From assembly GCF_900100375.1 (NCBI RefSeq), contig NZ_FNEZ01000003.1, positions 182,605 to 219,570 on the forward strand: a stretch of DNA of 36,966 nt. The letters run 5' to 3'. The stretch is from Flavobacterium noncentrifugens (GTDB lineage Bacteria; Bacteroidota; Bacteroidia; Flavobacteriales; Flavobacteriaceae). A program made the position numbers and the translations under genes. Positions 16,115-25,143 of the stretch are shown here, one piece after another (position 1 is the first letter of the stretch; each line of letters starts with the position of its first letter). The notes beneath the pieces are model-generated. The model did no database searches and was not told where the DNA came from. It worked only from the letters and a program-made list of their open reading frames with translations.

Positions 16115-19100
16115 ATGAGACACCTATACAAAATCATATTTTTATTCATCGCATGGCAAGCCCAAGCCCAGCTTGAAACCGCGCATTGGAAATTCGGACA
16201 ATTTGCAGGCCTGAATTTTACATCCGGTGCGGCATCTGTAACTTCAGGAAGCTTGTATACGAATGAAGGTTGTGCCAGCATTTCGGACAAGTGTGGAAAT
16301 TTACTTTTCTATACCGATGGGAAGATGCTTTTGTCAAAGGATAATTCCGTTATGCAAAACGGAAACGCCCTTTTAGGCGATGCTTCAAGTACGCAGTCGG
16401 CCATTATCATTCCAAAACCCGACAATCCGAATATCTACTATGTTTTTACTACTTATTCCCTAAACGGAATGCATTATTCTGTAGTGGATTTATCATTAAA
16501 TGGCGGTTTAGGCGCTGTGGTAGCAGGCCAGAAAAACATTCCGCTGCCCTTGAGTGGCGTTCAGAAAGGTTCTGAAAAACTGACTGCCGTAGCTAAAGCC
16601 GACCATTCGGGTTATTGGGTGATTACGCATTATCTAAACCGCTATTATTCTTTTTCGGTAACCGCTGCAGGCGTAAATATAAGTCCTGTAGTGTCACAGG
16701 TAGGTGTAAATGTACCGGATAAAGTAAATGACAAGTTTTTTTATACGTATGCCATTGGCCAGCTTAAAGCATCTCCGGACGGAACGAAGTTAGCTGCTGC
16801 CCATTTTACTGCTATTAAAGCATCCGATTTTAGTTTGTTCCCGGTTAATTATTTTACTCCCGGCTGTGCCCTTACTTTTACTTATGGCGGTGTATTGGGT
16901 TTGTATGATTTTGACAATGCTACAGGAATTGTTAGTAATGAAACCGTTCTCAATTCGCTTTCCAGTGAAAGAAGAACCTATTACGGTGTTGAATTTTCCC
17001 CAGACAGTAAAGTGCTGTACAGCAGTTATGACGTTTATAATTTTGCAAGTGCGTGTGGTGATCTTTACGAACCTTATAAGGTCAGTGCCGCAATTGATAA
17101 ATATGATTTAACGGCTGTCTCGGTTCCCGCTTCTGAAAACACGCTGTTTCAACAGGCAGATTTATCGAAATCTTTGGCAGGTTCCTTACAATTGGCACTC
17201 GATGGCAGAATTTACCACGCCATGTATAATTCCCTTTCTTATATAACGAACCCGAATGATTATGCAACCGCGGCTTTTCATCCAAGCGGCGTCAGTATTG
17301 TGGGTTGTACACTTGGTTTGCCGCCATTTATCGCCTCGCTTTTTGATCCGAAGATTTTGATCAACGGGGAATTCGACACCAACACCTTTTGTTTGGGAAC
17401 TAACATGTTGCTGAGTTATGAAGGTTGCCCGGATACTATAATCGGATGGAATTTCGGAGACGGCAATACGTCGGCTGCAATAAGCCCGACACACACCTAT
17501 GCCAATTCAGGAACCTACACCATTACGCTTACCATTACCACACCGGGCGGATTGACTGAAACAAAAACAAGGCAGGTAGAAATAAAAATACTGACGCCTA
17601 CTTTTAATGCCATTTCCCCGATTTGTCAGGGAACATCATTACCGGCATTACCAACCATTTCTTTAGAAGGCATTACGGGAACTTGGTCGCCTGCTCCGGA
17701 CAATTCACAGACCACAATTTATAATTTCACTCCTGATACAGGTCAATGTGCAACCGGTCAGACTTTGACGATTGCAGTAAACCTGCCTGTTACACCCACT
17801 TTTAACAGCGTTTCCCCTATTTGTGCGGGAGACTCATTACCAGCATTGCCAACTGTTTCGTTGGAAGGCATCACGGGAATATGGTCACCAATCCCAGACA
17901 ATTCTCAAACTACAACTTATACTTTCACTCCAGATGCAGGGCAATGTGCAGTCGGCCAGACTTTGACGATTGCAGTAAATCTGCCTGTTACGCCCACTTT
18001 TAATAGTGTTTCCCCGATTTGTACGGGAGCAACATTGACAGCATTGTCAACCGTTTCTTTAGAAGGAATTACTGGAACATGGGCACCAGCCCTTGACAAT
18101 TCACAGACTACAACTTATACTTTCACGCCTGCTACAGGACAATGTGCCACTACCCAAACTTTGACGATTACAGTAAATCTGCCTGTTACGCCCACTTTTA
18201 ATAGCGTTCCCGCGGTTTGTGCGGGAGATCCATTACCAGCGTTGCCTGCTGTTTCTTTAGAAAGCATTACTGGAACATGGTCGCCAGCCCTGGACAATAC
18301 CCAAACCACAACGTATACTTTCACTCCTGACTCAGGGCAATGCGCGACTGTCCAGACTTTGACGATTGCAGTAAATCTGCCTGTTACGCCCACTTTTAAT
18401 AGCGTTTCCCCGATTTGTTCAGGAACAACATTGACAGCATTGCCAATGATTTCGTCAGAAGGGATTACAGGAACATGGGCACCAGCCCTTGACAATACTC
18501 AAACGACAACTTATTCTTTCACTCCTGATGTGGGGCAATGCGCGATTGGCCAGACTTTGACCATTACAGTAAATCCGTCGGTTGTGCCAACTTTTAATAG
18601 CGTTCCCCCGATTTGTGCGGGAGATTCTTTACCACCATTGTCTGCCATTTCTTTGGAAAGCATCACTGGAACATGGTCACCAGCTTTAGACAATTTACAA
18701 ACGACAACCTATACTTTCACTCCAAATGTAGGGCAATGTGCTACAAGCCAGACTTTGACAATTGCAGTAAATCCGCTTGTTACACCTACTTTTAATAGCG
18801 TTCCCCCGATTTGTGCCGGAACATTGTTGCCAGCATTGCCAACCGTTTCTTTAAATGGCATCACCGGAATATGGTCTCCAGCCCTTGACAATACACAGAC
18901 TACAATCTATACTTTCACTCCGAATGGCGGACAGTGTGCAACCGGACAAACTTTAACGATTACAGTAAATCCGTCTGTTACGCCCATTTTCAATACCGTC
19001 GCTCCGATTTGTTCCGGAGAAGCATTGCCGGCATTGCCAATCGTTTCTTTAAACGGAATTACCGGAACATGGTCGCCTGCTCCGGACAATTCACAAACCA

Positions 19101-20071
19101 CAACTTATATTTTCACTCCGGATGCCGGACAATGTACCACTGCAGCGGTTTCGTTGCGTGTTGTGGTCAATCCACTAATGACTCCTGTTTTTGGTATTGG
19201 TACGAACTATTGTCAAAATGCAGTGCCCGATATTTTGCCTGTCATATCCAGTAACGGTATTACAGGAACATGGTTTCCGGAACGAATTGATACCTCGTCC
19301 GCCGGAACAGCGGTGTATGTGTTTTTACCCGATGCAGGACAATGCAACACTGGAAAAATTACATTGAACATTACAGTTACGGGGTCAGACCGTCCGGTTT
19401 TTAACATCACTACCTCCTATTGCCAAAACGCTGTTCCTGAAAATTTGCCCAATATTTCAGACAACGGCATCATCGGAAATTGGAGTCACGCTGCCATAGA
19501 CACCTCAAATCCAGGGATGCAGACTTATGTCTTTACTCCTGATTCAGGTGTTTGCTCTGTTATATCGCATCAGTTTGAATTGACGGTTGAAGTTGCTGCC
19601 ATTACAACACCGGTGTTTAACCTGATAACAGATTATTATTTTTTAGATAGTCTGCAGATACTGCCGACGGTTTCCGACAACGGTATTGCAGGAACCTGGT
19701 ATCCTTCGGGTATCGCTGCGACTGCATCTGCTACAGGCACTTATATGTTTGTTCCTGATTCCGATCAATGTTCAGAAGTATTTTCTGTAGCCATAAAAGT
19801 AATCAACTATCCTAAAATTTTCACCCCAAATAACGACGGTTATCACGATTCATGGAACATTTCTGCATTGCAAAGCCAACCTACTGCAAAAATTACGATT
19901 TATGACCGCTACGGTAAAATCCTGGCATCGATAAAAGTACAAGACCAGGGTTGGGACGGAACTTATAAAGGACAGCCTATGCCATCAGATGACTATTGGT
20001 TTGTATTGACCTATATGAATAGTATGGGCGTATCAAGAGAATTTAAGGCACATTTTGCATTGAAACGATAG
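16115..20071 (+). CDS. T9SS type B cargo protein with PKD domain and 66-residue repeats
   Basis: This protein has 1318 residues from the ATG at 16115 (MRHLYKIIFLFIAWQAQAQ signal peptide); a GTG at 16061 is in frame but would bury the signal. Residues about 20-430 form a propeller-like domain starting WKFGQFAGLNFTSG and including GNLLFYTDGK. Next is a PKD domain (GWNFGDGNTSAAISPTHTYA, NSGTYTITLTITTPGG). Eight tandem 66-67-residue modules follow (17597-19183), then three diverged ones. The end is a gliding-motility-associated/CHU_C type B sorting domain (YPKIFTPNNDGYHDSWNI, YDRYGKIL, GWDGTYKGQPMPSDDYWF). It is a probable surface adhesin-like or gliding-associated protein. Confidence 0.93.
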   Translation: MRHLYKIIFLFIAWQAQAQLETAHWKFGQFAGLNFTSGAASVTSGSLYTNEGCASISDKCGNLLFYTDGKMLLSKDNSVMQNGNALLGDASSTQSAIIIPKPDNPNIYYVFTTYSLNGMHYSVVDLSLNGGLGAVVAGQKNIPLPLSGVQKGSEKLTAVAKADHSGYWVITHYLNRYYSFSVTAAGVNISPVVSQVGVNVPDKVNDKFFYTYAIGQLKASPDGTKLAAAHFTAIKASDFSLFPVNYFTPGCALTFTYGGVLGLYDFDNATGIVSNETVLNSLSSERRTYYGVEFSPDSKVLYSSYDVYNFASACGDLYEPYKVSAAIDKYDLTAVSVPASENTLFQQADLSKSLAGSLQLALDGRIYHAMYNSLSYITNPNDYATAAFHPSGVSIVGCTLGLPPFIASLFDPKILINGEFDTNTFCLGTNMLLSYEGCPDTIIGWNFGDGNTSAAISPTHTYANSGTYTITLTITTPGGLTETKTRQVEIKILTPTFNAISPICQGTSLPALPTISLEGITGTWSPAPDNSQTTIYNFTPDTGQCATGQTLTIAVNLPVTPTFNSVSPICAGDSLPALPTVSLEGITGIWSPIPDNSQTTTYTFTPDAGQCAVGQTLTIAVNLPVTPTFNSVSPICTGATLTALSTVSLEGITGTWAPALDNSQTTTYTFTPATGQCATTQTLTITVNLPVTPTFNSVPAVCAGDPLPALPAVSLESITGTWSPALDNTQTTTYTFTPDSGQCATVQTLTIAVNLPVTPTFNSVSPICSGTTLTALPMISSEGITGTWAPALDNTQTTTYSFTPDVGQCAIGQTLTITVNPSVVPTFNSVPPICAGDSLPPLSAISLESITGTWSPALDNLQTTTYTFTPNVGQCATSQTLTIAVNPLVTPTFNSVPPICAGTLLPALPTVSLNGITGIWSPALDNTQTTIYTFTPNGGQCATGQTLTITVNPSVTPIFNTVAPICSGEALPALPIVSLNGITGTWSPAPDNSQTTTYIFTPDAGQCTTAAVSLRVVVNPLMTPVFGIGTNYCQNAVPDILPVISSNGITGTWFPERIDTSSAGTAVYVFLPDAGQCNTGKITLNITVTGSDRPVFNITTSYCQNAVPENLPNISDNGIIGNWSHAAIDTSNPGMQTYVFTPDSGVCSVISHQFELTVEVAAITTPVFNLITDYYFLDSLQILPTVSDNGIAGTWYPSGIAATASATGTYMFVPDSDQCSEVFSVAIKVINYPKIFTPNNDGYHDSWNISALQSQPTAKITIYDRYGKILASIKVQDQGWDGTYKGQPMPSDDYWFVLTYMNSMGVSREFKAHFALKR
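17597..19183 (+). repeat. Eight tandem 198-bp units in the type B cargo gene
   Basis: Unit starts fall at 17597, 17795 and every 198 bp to 18983; the eighth unit is 201 bp. Each encodes PTFNSVxPICxG, LPALPxVSLxGITGTW, SPALDNxQTTTYTFTP and GQCATxQTLTIxVN. Two cysteines per unit (PIC and GQC) may form a disulphide. Three more diverged units without tight spacing follow from 19184 to about 19800. Confidence 0.9.
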
Positions 20072-20398
20072 GATCAATTACTTCTTTCTTTTTACTTCCC
20101 GAAAAGCATATTGGGTTTACATGATGTGCATGAAGTGGTATTTGCCGCTAATGTCTGACAAGAATAAGCATTTTTAATTAAATTAATAATTTTAGATTTA
20201 ATAATTTAAACAATATAGACAATCGATAAATCAAAAATGTACACCGATGCAGCCCTGGCGCTTAACTGTGGATATGGAGAATGGTGCTTTACATTACGCC
20301 TGAGGTGACAATGGAAATTTTTAGGAAATAATTTGATTTTAAATGAAATATTCTGCGGTAAATCTGAAAATTGCTGGATGTTTGTCTTGAAAACATCC
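20072..20398. other. Convergent intergenic region
   Basis: No gene is supported between the plus-strand cargo gene and the minus-strand cluster. The stretch is AT-rich. It contains a perfect 8-bp hairpin GGATGTTT...AAACATCC (20377-20399) directly beside the minus-strand terminator, possibly part of the convergent transcription stop. Confidence 0.4.
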
Positions 20399-20423
20399 AA
20401 AAAAAAACCACCCTGTCGGGTGG
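20399..20423 (-). terminator. Rho-independent terminator of the DUF4352 unit
   Basis: CCACCC (20408-20413) and GGGTGG (20418-20423) form a GC-rich stem with a 4-nt loop. On the minus strand it is followed by nine T residues (20407-20399). It lies 19 bp after the stop of the 46-residue gene. Confidence 0.85.
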
Positions 20424-20441
20424 CGTCATTTTTAATGTTTC

Positions 20442-20582
20442 TTAATCCTTTGCGATGTGTTTGTGTGGTTTTAGATCAGGGTGCTTTGGCCTTGTTTCGG
20501 GATTAACCCTCCGTCTTTTATCATCGGAACCACCTTCTGTTTTTGGTTTTGGTCCGGGTTTAATTGCTTGAATCTTTTCCAT
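20442..20582 (-). CDS. Small basic Pro/Lys-rich protein (46 aa)
   Basis: A 46-residue frame from ATG at 20582 to TAA at 20442 begins MEKIQAIKPGPKPKTEGGSD and continues with DDKRRRVNP and PKHPDLKPHKHIAKD. It is Lys/Pro/Arg/His-rich with no hydrophobic core, so it is probably disordered. Support comes from context: it lies 34 nt behind the DUF4352 gene and ends 19 bp before a strong terminator. I do not recognise a family. It would be expressed from the operator-bearing promoter of the upstream gene. Confidence 0.6.
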   Translation of the reverse strand: MEKIQAIKPGPKPKTEGGSDDKRRRVNPETRPKHPDLKPHKHIAKD

Positions 20583-20616
20583 ATTGTTTGATTTAATAAT
20601 GATTACTTTTTGTAAA

Positions 20617-21681
20617 TTAAAGCGTACCCAATAGAATCACTTCATCATCATCCGACCGGCCTGGCTGCCATTTGGCCTTGCCTTTTATTTCTGAAGGTAT
20701 TTTGTATACGAGGTTTGTTGTTTTGGATGTTAAAGGGTTGATTTGATCCAGCATAAGACCCCATCCCTCAGCCATTACGGTTTCAGATTTATCAAACTCA
20801 TAGTCTTTTCCATTATAATTTATCCAAACAGAGCCGTCGATGAGCATTCTGCTTTCATTGTCTATATTTTTAAAAGTTGTATTGATAACCAGATATGTAA
20901 TACCCTGTTCGGGTTTCAAATCGGTAAATTGATTTCCGGTATTAATTTGGTCTGACAGTTCGGCTTTGTTAACTGTAATTTCAAAGTAATCGGTTTTCAG
21001 TACTTGTCCTATAACAACTCCACCTGGAGCAGTTGCATCTGCAGTTGTTGCCAACTCAGCATTTTCAGGGGCACCGGCCTTTTTATTATCATTAAGGTTT
21101 GCAATTACAATAAGTGCCAATAACACGGTGACAGCGATTTTCCAGCCCTTTGCAATTGACGAATTTTTCCATAACGCGTAAAGCCCTACTGGAAAAAAAA
21201 TAATGCACATAAGCACTACCAGCCATTTTTTCTCATACCAGGCCTGAGTTGTCATAAAGGAATTCGTTTCGTGGTTTTTCGATTGCACTGTTCTAACCGG
21301 CGGCGATTTAAAACTTCGCAGGGTTTCAATTTCGGCAGTTGTTTTTCCTGTGAGTTTGGCAATGGCATCGAAAATTTTTACAAGGTGCTCATTTGCTTTT
21401 GTGACTTCATGTGATTGATTGAAACTTCCAAGTTTTCGGCGGACTTCAACTACGATTTCCGTTTTGTTTTCATTCACAGCATTCAGATTGATATCTATAA
21501 AAACGCCGAGGCTTAAGAACTCAAGTGCTTCATACGTGTATTGGTTAAAAATTTCATTCGCCGAAGTAAATTTATATTTGTCGTTTATCAAATTGATATT
21601 TTTTACACTTTGCTTTACAACCTCAACCGGAAAGTCTACCTGTATTGATTTTTTTGGATTCGGAATCGCGAATAGCGCCAT
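20617..21681 (-). CDS. DUF4352 domain membrane protein
   Basis: This 354-residue protein has an N-terminal domain of about 115 residues, probably cytoplasmic (FPVEVVKQSVKNINLI, then IVVEVRRKLGSF). A linker and two membrane helices follow (about 152-171 LVVLMCIIFFPVGLYALW; 180-196 WKIAVTVLLALIVIANL). The C-terminal domain from about 220 to the end resembles DUF4352 (KTDYFEITVNKAELSD, then EQGITYLVINTTFKNIDNES and a Trp-containing end), an Ig-like module often exposed outside the membrane. It is the first gene of a two-gene unit, transcribed from a promoter with a palindromic operator. The function is unknown; an envelope stress role is possible. Confidence 0.8.
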   Translation of the reverse strand: MALFAIPNPKKSIQVDFPVEVVKQSVKNINLINDKYKFTSANEIFNQYTYEALEFLSLGVFIDINLNAVNENKTEIVVEVRRKLGSFNQSHEVTKANEHLVKIFDAIAKLTGKTTAEIETLRSFKSPPVRTVQSKNHETNSFMTTQAWYEKKWLVVLMCIIFFPVGLYALWKNSSIAKGWKIAVTVLLALIVIANLNDNKKAGAPENAELATTADATAPGGVVIGQVLKTDYFEITVNKAELSDQINTGNQFTDLKPEQGITYLVINTTFKNIDNESRMLIDGSVWINYNGKDYEFDKSETVMAEGWGLMLDQINPLTSKTTNLVYKIPSEIKGKAKWQPGRSDDDEVILLGTL

Positions 21682-21718
21682 AGTTTTATTTGGTTAAGAT
21701 TAATAAAAAATTAATAGT

Positions 21719-21764
21719 CAAAAATAGGTTTGTAATTTGAGGTCTTTTTACGGAAATCCGTAAA
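21719..21764 (-). promoter_or_regulatory. Operator plus -7 box, DUF4352 unit
   Basis: A perfect 7+7 inverted repeat TTTACGG-AAAT-CCGTAAA (21747-21764) lies exactly 20 nt upstream of a minus-strand TATTTTTG box (21726-21719). No TTTG -33 element is present at the usual distance; the operator abuts that position. This suggests activation by a dimeric DNA-binding protein centred near -40 (inference). The same arrangement recurs at 26474-26519 and 27351-27396. Confidence 0.75.
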
Positions 21765-21874
21765 GTGATGCGATTTTATAATGATGTATAAAAATGCCAC
21801 AAATAAGTGTCTGCCTTTTTGAGGGCAGTCTACAGAGTCCCTTTTTGTACTGATGTATTACTTTGGTTAAAACA

Positions 21875-22255
21875 TCATTTTCTTCTCGGGGCACTACGCG
21901 TATGTGGCCTCACGTAAGTGCCATCTTTTCTGGTATACCCTTTTACCTGAACTGTTTTACCAGAAGGCAAATGCGATGAAGAGGCGGCAGGACCCGGGGA
22001 TTTTTTCTCATATCCGGAAGAAATTGTATAATTAGGATTGACTGCCCAAAGTTTGCGGTTGTTGTATTTAACCTGCCTGTAAGTGGCACCATTGCGGCTT
22101 ATAAATAGCTGGCTCTGAGCTGGAATTGTTATGTACGGCTGCCCTGATTCGCTTCTGGTATTGTAAAGGGGCGTATCATCGCTTAACGTAACGTAAAAAT
22201 AATTTGTTGTACAGGATGACAGGAGTAATACGAATATTGCAAAAAGTTTTTTCAA
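21875..22255 (-). CDS. SH3-like lipoprotein with basic tail
   Basis: This 126-residue lipoprotein has a signal peptide with lipobox LLSSC (Cys15). A small domain follows resembling bacterial SH3 (YVTLSDDTPLYNTRS, IPAQSQLFISRNGATYRQV, RKLWAVNPNYT), in line with the usual SH3b spacing. The C-terminal tail KGYTRKDGTYVRPHTRSAPR is a motif seen at the end of several Flavobacterium lipoproteins. It is the last gene of a five-gene minus-strand operon. Its start overlaps the stop of the VWA-like gene by 4 bp (ATGA), so it is translationally coupled. Confidence 0.75.
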   Translation of the reverse strand: MKKLFAIFVLLLSSCTTNYFYVTLSDDTPLYNTRSESGQPYITIPAQSQLFISRNGATYRQVKYNNRKLWAVNPNYTISSGYEKKSPGPAASSSHLPSGKTVQVKGYTRKDGTYVRPHTRSAPRRK

Positions 22256-23145
22256 GGCTTTTTATTTAAAATAAAGTCTTTTATGATTTTATCCGCATCA
22301 GAAGGCAGCTCTCCGCTCCTTATTTCGTATCGCTTCACTTTCATTGTTTCAAACCAATTTGTCCAATAGGCTTTTATAACATCTTCTTCATACGGATTTT
22401 TTTTATCCGGATTGATCCCCAACACCAAAATTTCCAGATGGGATAAATCATCATTGGCTTTGATAAAACCAAACTTTCCGTTGTTTAGTTTCGTACTCCA
22501 ATCTGAAGTCGTCAAACCATTTTTGCGTATTAATGCCGGCGTAAGATATGACGTTTCATTGCCCTCTTGCATGAGCGAGTTTTCATAATAGATATAACCG
22601 TCGGTCAGTATTATTAAAATATTGCGATGATTTTCTTCAATGCAATGATCATTCACCTTCGTTTTAAAAAACTTCCAGGTGTCAGAACCGATATAATGGT
22701 CATCGGCTATTGCCAATTGATACAATTTTTTAGGCTCTTCCTTATATTTTCTTTCCAATTCTGCAATGCGCCCATTTGACACATTTTCTTTATCAAGTCT
22801 GATTTTCAAGTCTTTTGAAATGGCGTTGATTTCGGGTTTTAGAGGTGCCGGATCAAAAAACAATTGGATATTGTCATCTATCTGCTTTATTTTTTTTCCT
22901 CTGATGTGTGCATTAAAAGCTTCAGAAATAGAATTGATATATCCCACATCCCGAAGATAGTATTCCATAGTTGGGTTAGGATACTTTTTTGGACTGATCC
23001 TGTCTGATAAATCCAGCAATATGCTAATGTTTAAATTCCCGGAAGTATCTTTAATCTTAACGGGCTCATCTTGTGCATCGGTGTCTTTACATGAATAAAA
23101 AATCATCGAAACAATCGCAAGGACGAATAGTGTATTATTTCTCAT
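22252..23145 (-). CDS. VWA-like lipoprotein
   Basis: This 297-residue lipoprotein has a signal peptide with lipobox FYSC (Cys19). The body has a Rossmann-like VWA pattern: first strand LNISILLDLSDRIS (DxSxR in place of the usual DxSxS of a metal-ion site), a long helical region, and a second core strand with RNILIILTDGYIYYE. Near the C-terminus comes LSHLEILVLGIN. This suggests a VWA-type protein-protein interaction module with an altered metal site, anchored in the outer or inner membrane. It lies 2 nt behind the coiled-coil membrane protein gene and overlaps the next gene by 4 bp. It could work with the TerB-like protein encoded two genes upstream. Confidence 0.7.
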   Translation of the reverse strand: MRNNTLFVLAIVSMIFYSCKDTDAQDEPVKIKDTSGNLNISILLDLSDRISPKKYPNPTMEYYLRDVGYINSISEAFNAHIRGKKIKQIDDNIQLFFDPAPLKPEINAISKDLKIRLDKENVSNGRIAELERKYKEEPKKLYQLAIADDHYIGSDTWKFFKTKVNDHCIEENHRNILIILTDGYIYYENSLMQEGNETSYLTPALIRKNGLTTSDWSTKLNNGKFGFIKANDDLSHLEILVLGINPDKKNPYEEDVIKAYWTNWFETMKVKRYEIRSGELPSDADKIIKDFILNKKP

Positions 23146-23147
23146 AA

Positions 23148-24416
23148 TTAATTTTTTGAATAATAAACAACTTGTTGGTATTCAGGCTGTGTAAGATCGA
23201 GCTCTTTAAGATGTTCTAATGACACCGATTCGCAATGTGTCAACAGCTCTTCTTTTTCGCGATGTGCCAGTGCGATTTCTGTATTGATCGCCTGGTACCA
23301 GCCTTCTTTATATTGGTGGTGGTAATTCAGATATTCTTTTATCGGAAACACAAACCCGTCTATTTTTGACTGCAGCAAAGAAATGGCGCCATTGATCGTT
23401 GCCGCCTGTTGCTTAAAGTCGGTTATCTTATCTGTATTTGTAGCTTTTAGCTTATCCAGGTTGACAATTTCTTCTTTTTTTGCCCTGATAAACATTCTTA
23501 TTTTATCGAGGTTCTCATATTCTTTCATGACAAAATCAAATACCAATCCCCAAATGATGTACACAACGAATCCTGCAAAAATAATCATCCAGAATTCTGC
23601 TTCAGCCAGAGCCACTTTTAAGTCGTATGGTGCGGAATTTAATGTTTTATTAAAATCATAGATTTTTTTCTCAATCTGATAAGCCAGTAAAGCATCAAAC
23701 ATAAAGGTCGTTATGAAAAGGGCAATCATCCTGAAAATATTTTTCAGGCCCTTGGTTTTCTGTACCATGTGAATAACATAGCCAAGTCCCATAAATACAA
23801 ATGGAATCGTAACCACCAATACGCCTTCTAGCCAACTCGCTTTCAGGGAATTTTTCAATGCATCGGCATCAAAAATAGCCGCAGTAAGGCTGTCATCTGC
23901 AAATTCCTTAAAAAAAGCAGAATAAGATGCTGAAATATAAAACACCAAAAGGTAAAGCGTAATTGGGAGTAACAAGATCGCTCCTATATAAAGCTGTGCC
24001 TTTTGTCCTTTTCCATCCTCAATATATTTATCTGGATTGAGTTTTACCTCTACCATTTCCTGTTTCTTGAGATCGATGGAATCACTATAATCCTGGTCTT
24101 TTTTTTCATAAACACCAATGGCAATTTCACACTTTTTTAATTCAGTACGTTCTTTCTCCTGCTCTTCCCTGTAAGGCTGCTTTAATTTTTCCTGCTCCTG
24201 CTTTTGCTTACGGCATTGGTCCTCAAAACTACTGAAAAGATTTTGCAGACAGGCGCGCAGCACAATAGGTTTGCCCGTAGCCTTAACTGAAGCTGCAAAA
24301 CCGCTTTGGTAATAAGTGATCCTGATTTGTTCCCTGTCTTCTTCCTGGTCTTCGAAAGCATCTAATGCCGGCTCTTCCAATTTTTTTAAACTAAATAATT
24401 GCTGAAGTGATTTCAT
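23148..24416 (-). CDS. Coiled-coil membrane protein of unknown family
   Basis: I do not recognise this 422-residue protein. Residues about 60-120 are highly charged (Glu/Lys/Gln-rich, EEQEKERTELKKCEIAIGVY) and likely coiled-coil. Four predicted membrane helices follow at about 142-164, 197-216, 228-248 and 276-296. A second coiled-coil runs from 300 to 350 (RAKKEEIVNLDKLKATN). The C-terminus is soluble. The layout resembles a membrane scaffold with long cytoplasmic helices. It is the middle gene of the tight operon: 3 nt after the TerB-like gene and 2 nt before the VWA-like gene. Confidence 0.75.
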   Translation of the reverse strand: MKSLQQLFSLKKLEEPALDAFEDQEEDREQIRITYYQSGFAASVKATGKPIVLRACLQNLFSSFEDQCRKQKQEQEKLKQPYREEQEKERTELKKCEIAIGVYEKKDQDYSDSIDLKKQEMVEVKLNPDKYIEDGKGQKAQLYIGAILLLPITLYLLVFYISASYSAFFKEFADDSLTAAIFDADALKNSLKASWLEGVLVVTIPFVFMGLGYVIHMVQKTKGLKNIFRMIALFITTFMFDALLAYQIEKKIYDFNKTLNSAPYDLKVALAEAEFWMIIFAGFVVYIIWGLVFDFVMKEYENLDKIRMFIRAKKEEIVNLDKLKATNTDKITDFKQQAATINGAISLLQSKIDGFVFPIKEYLNYHHQYKEGWYQAINTEIALAHREKEELLTHCESVSLEHLKELDLTQPEYQQVVYYSKN

Positions 24417-24419
24417 GGC

Positions 24420-24827
24420 TTATGCGTTTAATTGATTAAAAATATCTTGTTTCTGAACACCGGTTTTCACGCAATCGATCAGGTAATTCGCGAGATCATC
24501 GATATTTTCATCGAGAAACTCAAATTTCTTGCAGTACTTTTTCAGGGTATTCATTTCGTCGTCTGTAATTTTCTCGTCTGCCCAGATAATCCTTGTAAGG
24601 TCATACAGATATTCTATTCGTGTGTGCAAATCAACCGGGATTTCCGGCTCATAACTTACAGGGTTCACAAAAAGCTTTTCAAGTTCTTCTTTCGGAATGC
24701 CGCGCTCATCTGCAAAAAAATAGAGCATCTGCATTTCAAGAACATTAAAATTGTCATCGGTCAAAGCCATTTGGTATAATCTCAAAAAATGACTTTTTAA
24801 TTGGATGGTTAAAACATTTGAATCCAT
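24420..24827 (-). CDS. TerB-like all-helical protein
   Basis: This 135-residue soluble protein has helices that fit the TerB/DjlA-like fold. An N-terminal half reads FLRLYQMALTDDNFNVLEMQ and MLYFFADERGIPKEEL, and a second reads LTRIIWADEKITDDEMNTLK, similar to the acidic metal-binding segments (D-x-x-x-x-x-E-x) of TerB. Tellurite resistance itself is not implied. TerB domains are often linked with VWA proteins (TerY, TerF) at the membrane, and a VWA-like gene lies two genes downstream. It lies 10 nt after the DUF4236 gene and 3 nt before the membrane protein gene. Confidence 0.7.
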   Translation of the reverse strand: MDSNVLTIQLKSHFLRLYQMALTDDNFNVLEMQMLYFFADERGIPKEELEKLFVNPVSYEPEIPVDLHTRIEYLYDLTRIIWADEKITDDEMNTLKKYCKKFEFLDENIDDLANYLIDCVKTGVQKQDIFNQLNA

Positions 24828-24837
24828 TGTTTGTTAT

Positions 24838-25068
24838 TTAAATTAAATTGAAAAACTGATAAGCAATAATACTCAGTACCAAAAACACAAGGCAGCCGGA
24901 ATTTTGAAAGCGCTTTTTATAACCCATTCCGTTTCCTGCATTCGCAGAAAAGCCTTTACTACTAATGGAGCCAAACTTTGTCCGAAGACTTGGGTTAATG
25001 CCAGAGGTGCTTATATTTATTCCTAAACCTTTACCCAGATTTATTCTCTTGCTGAACCGGAAACCCAT
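24838..25068 (-). CDS. DUF4236 domain protein
   Basis: This 76-residue protein starts MGFRFSKRINLGKGLGINIS and continues TSGINPSLRTKFGSISSKG, which matches the DUF4236 signature (GxRxRKxIxxGxGxxxNxSxSG). A C-terminal hydrophobic helix (CLVFLVLSIIAYQFFNL) probably anchors it to the membrane. It is the first gene of the five-gene operon down to 21875. No promoter with recognisable TAnnTTTG was found in the 75 bp before it. The function of DUF4236 is not known. Confidence 0.8.
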   Translation of the reverse strand: MGFRFSKRINLGKGLGINISTSGINPSLRTKFGSISSKGFSANAGNGMGYKKRFQNSGCLVFLVLSIIAYQFFNLI

Positions 25069-25143
25069 ATTATTTTTGTTTGCTTAATTGGTTATATTTC
25101 ATTTCATCCATCAGAAAGAAGATTCGTTTCATATAATATTTAG

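Noticed and set aside
17917..19101. Several minus-strand frames of about 60-126 residues within the repeat array
   Set aside because: They repeat with the 198-bp period of the plus-strand coding array and are shadows of it; the same holds for 35995-36774.
20206..20400. 64-residue minus-strand frame in the convergent region
   Set aside because: No recognisable similarity, overlaps the terminator region and lies beyond the strong minus-strand terminator at 20399-20423.
21811..21829. Hairpin CTGCC...GGCAG between the SH3-like gene and the DUF4352 promoter
   Set aside because: Only a 5-bp stem and the T-rich tract is too far away on the minus strand for a convincing terminator.
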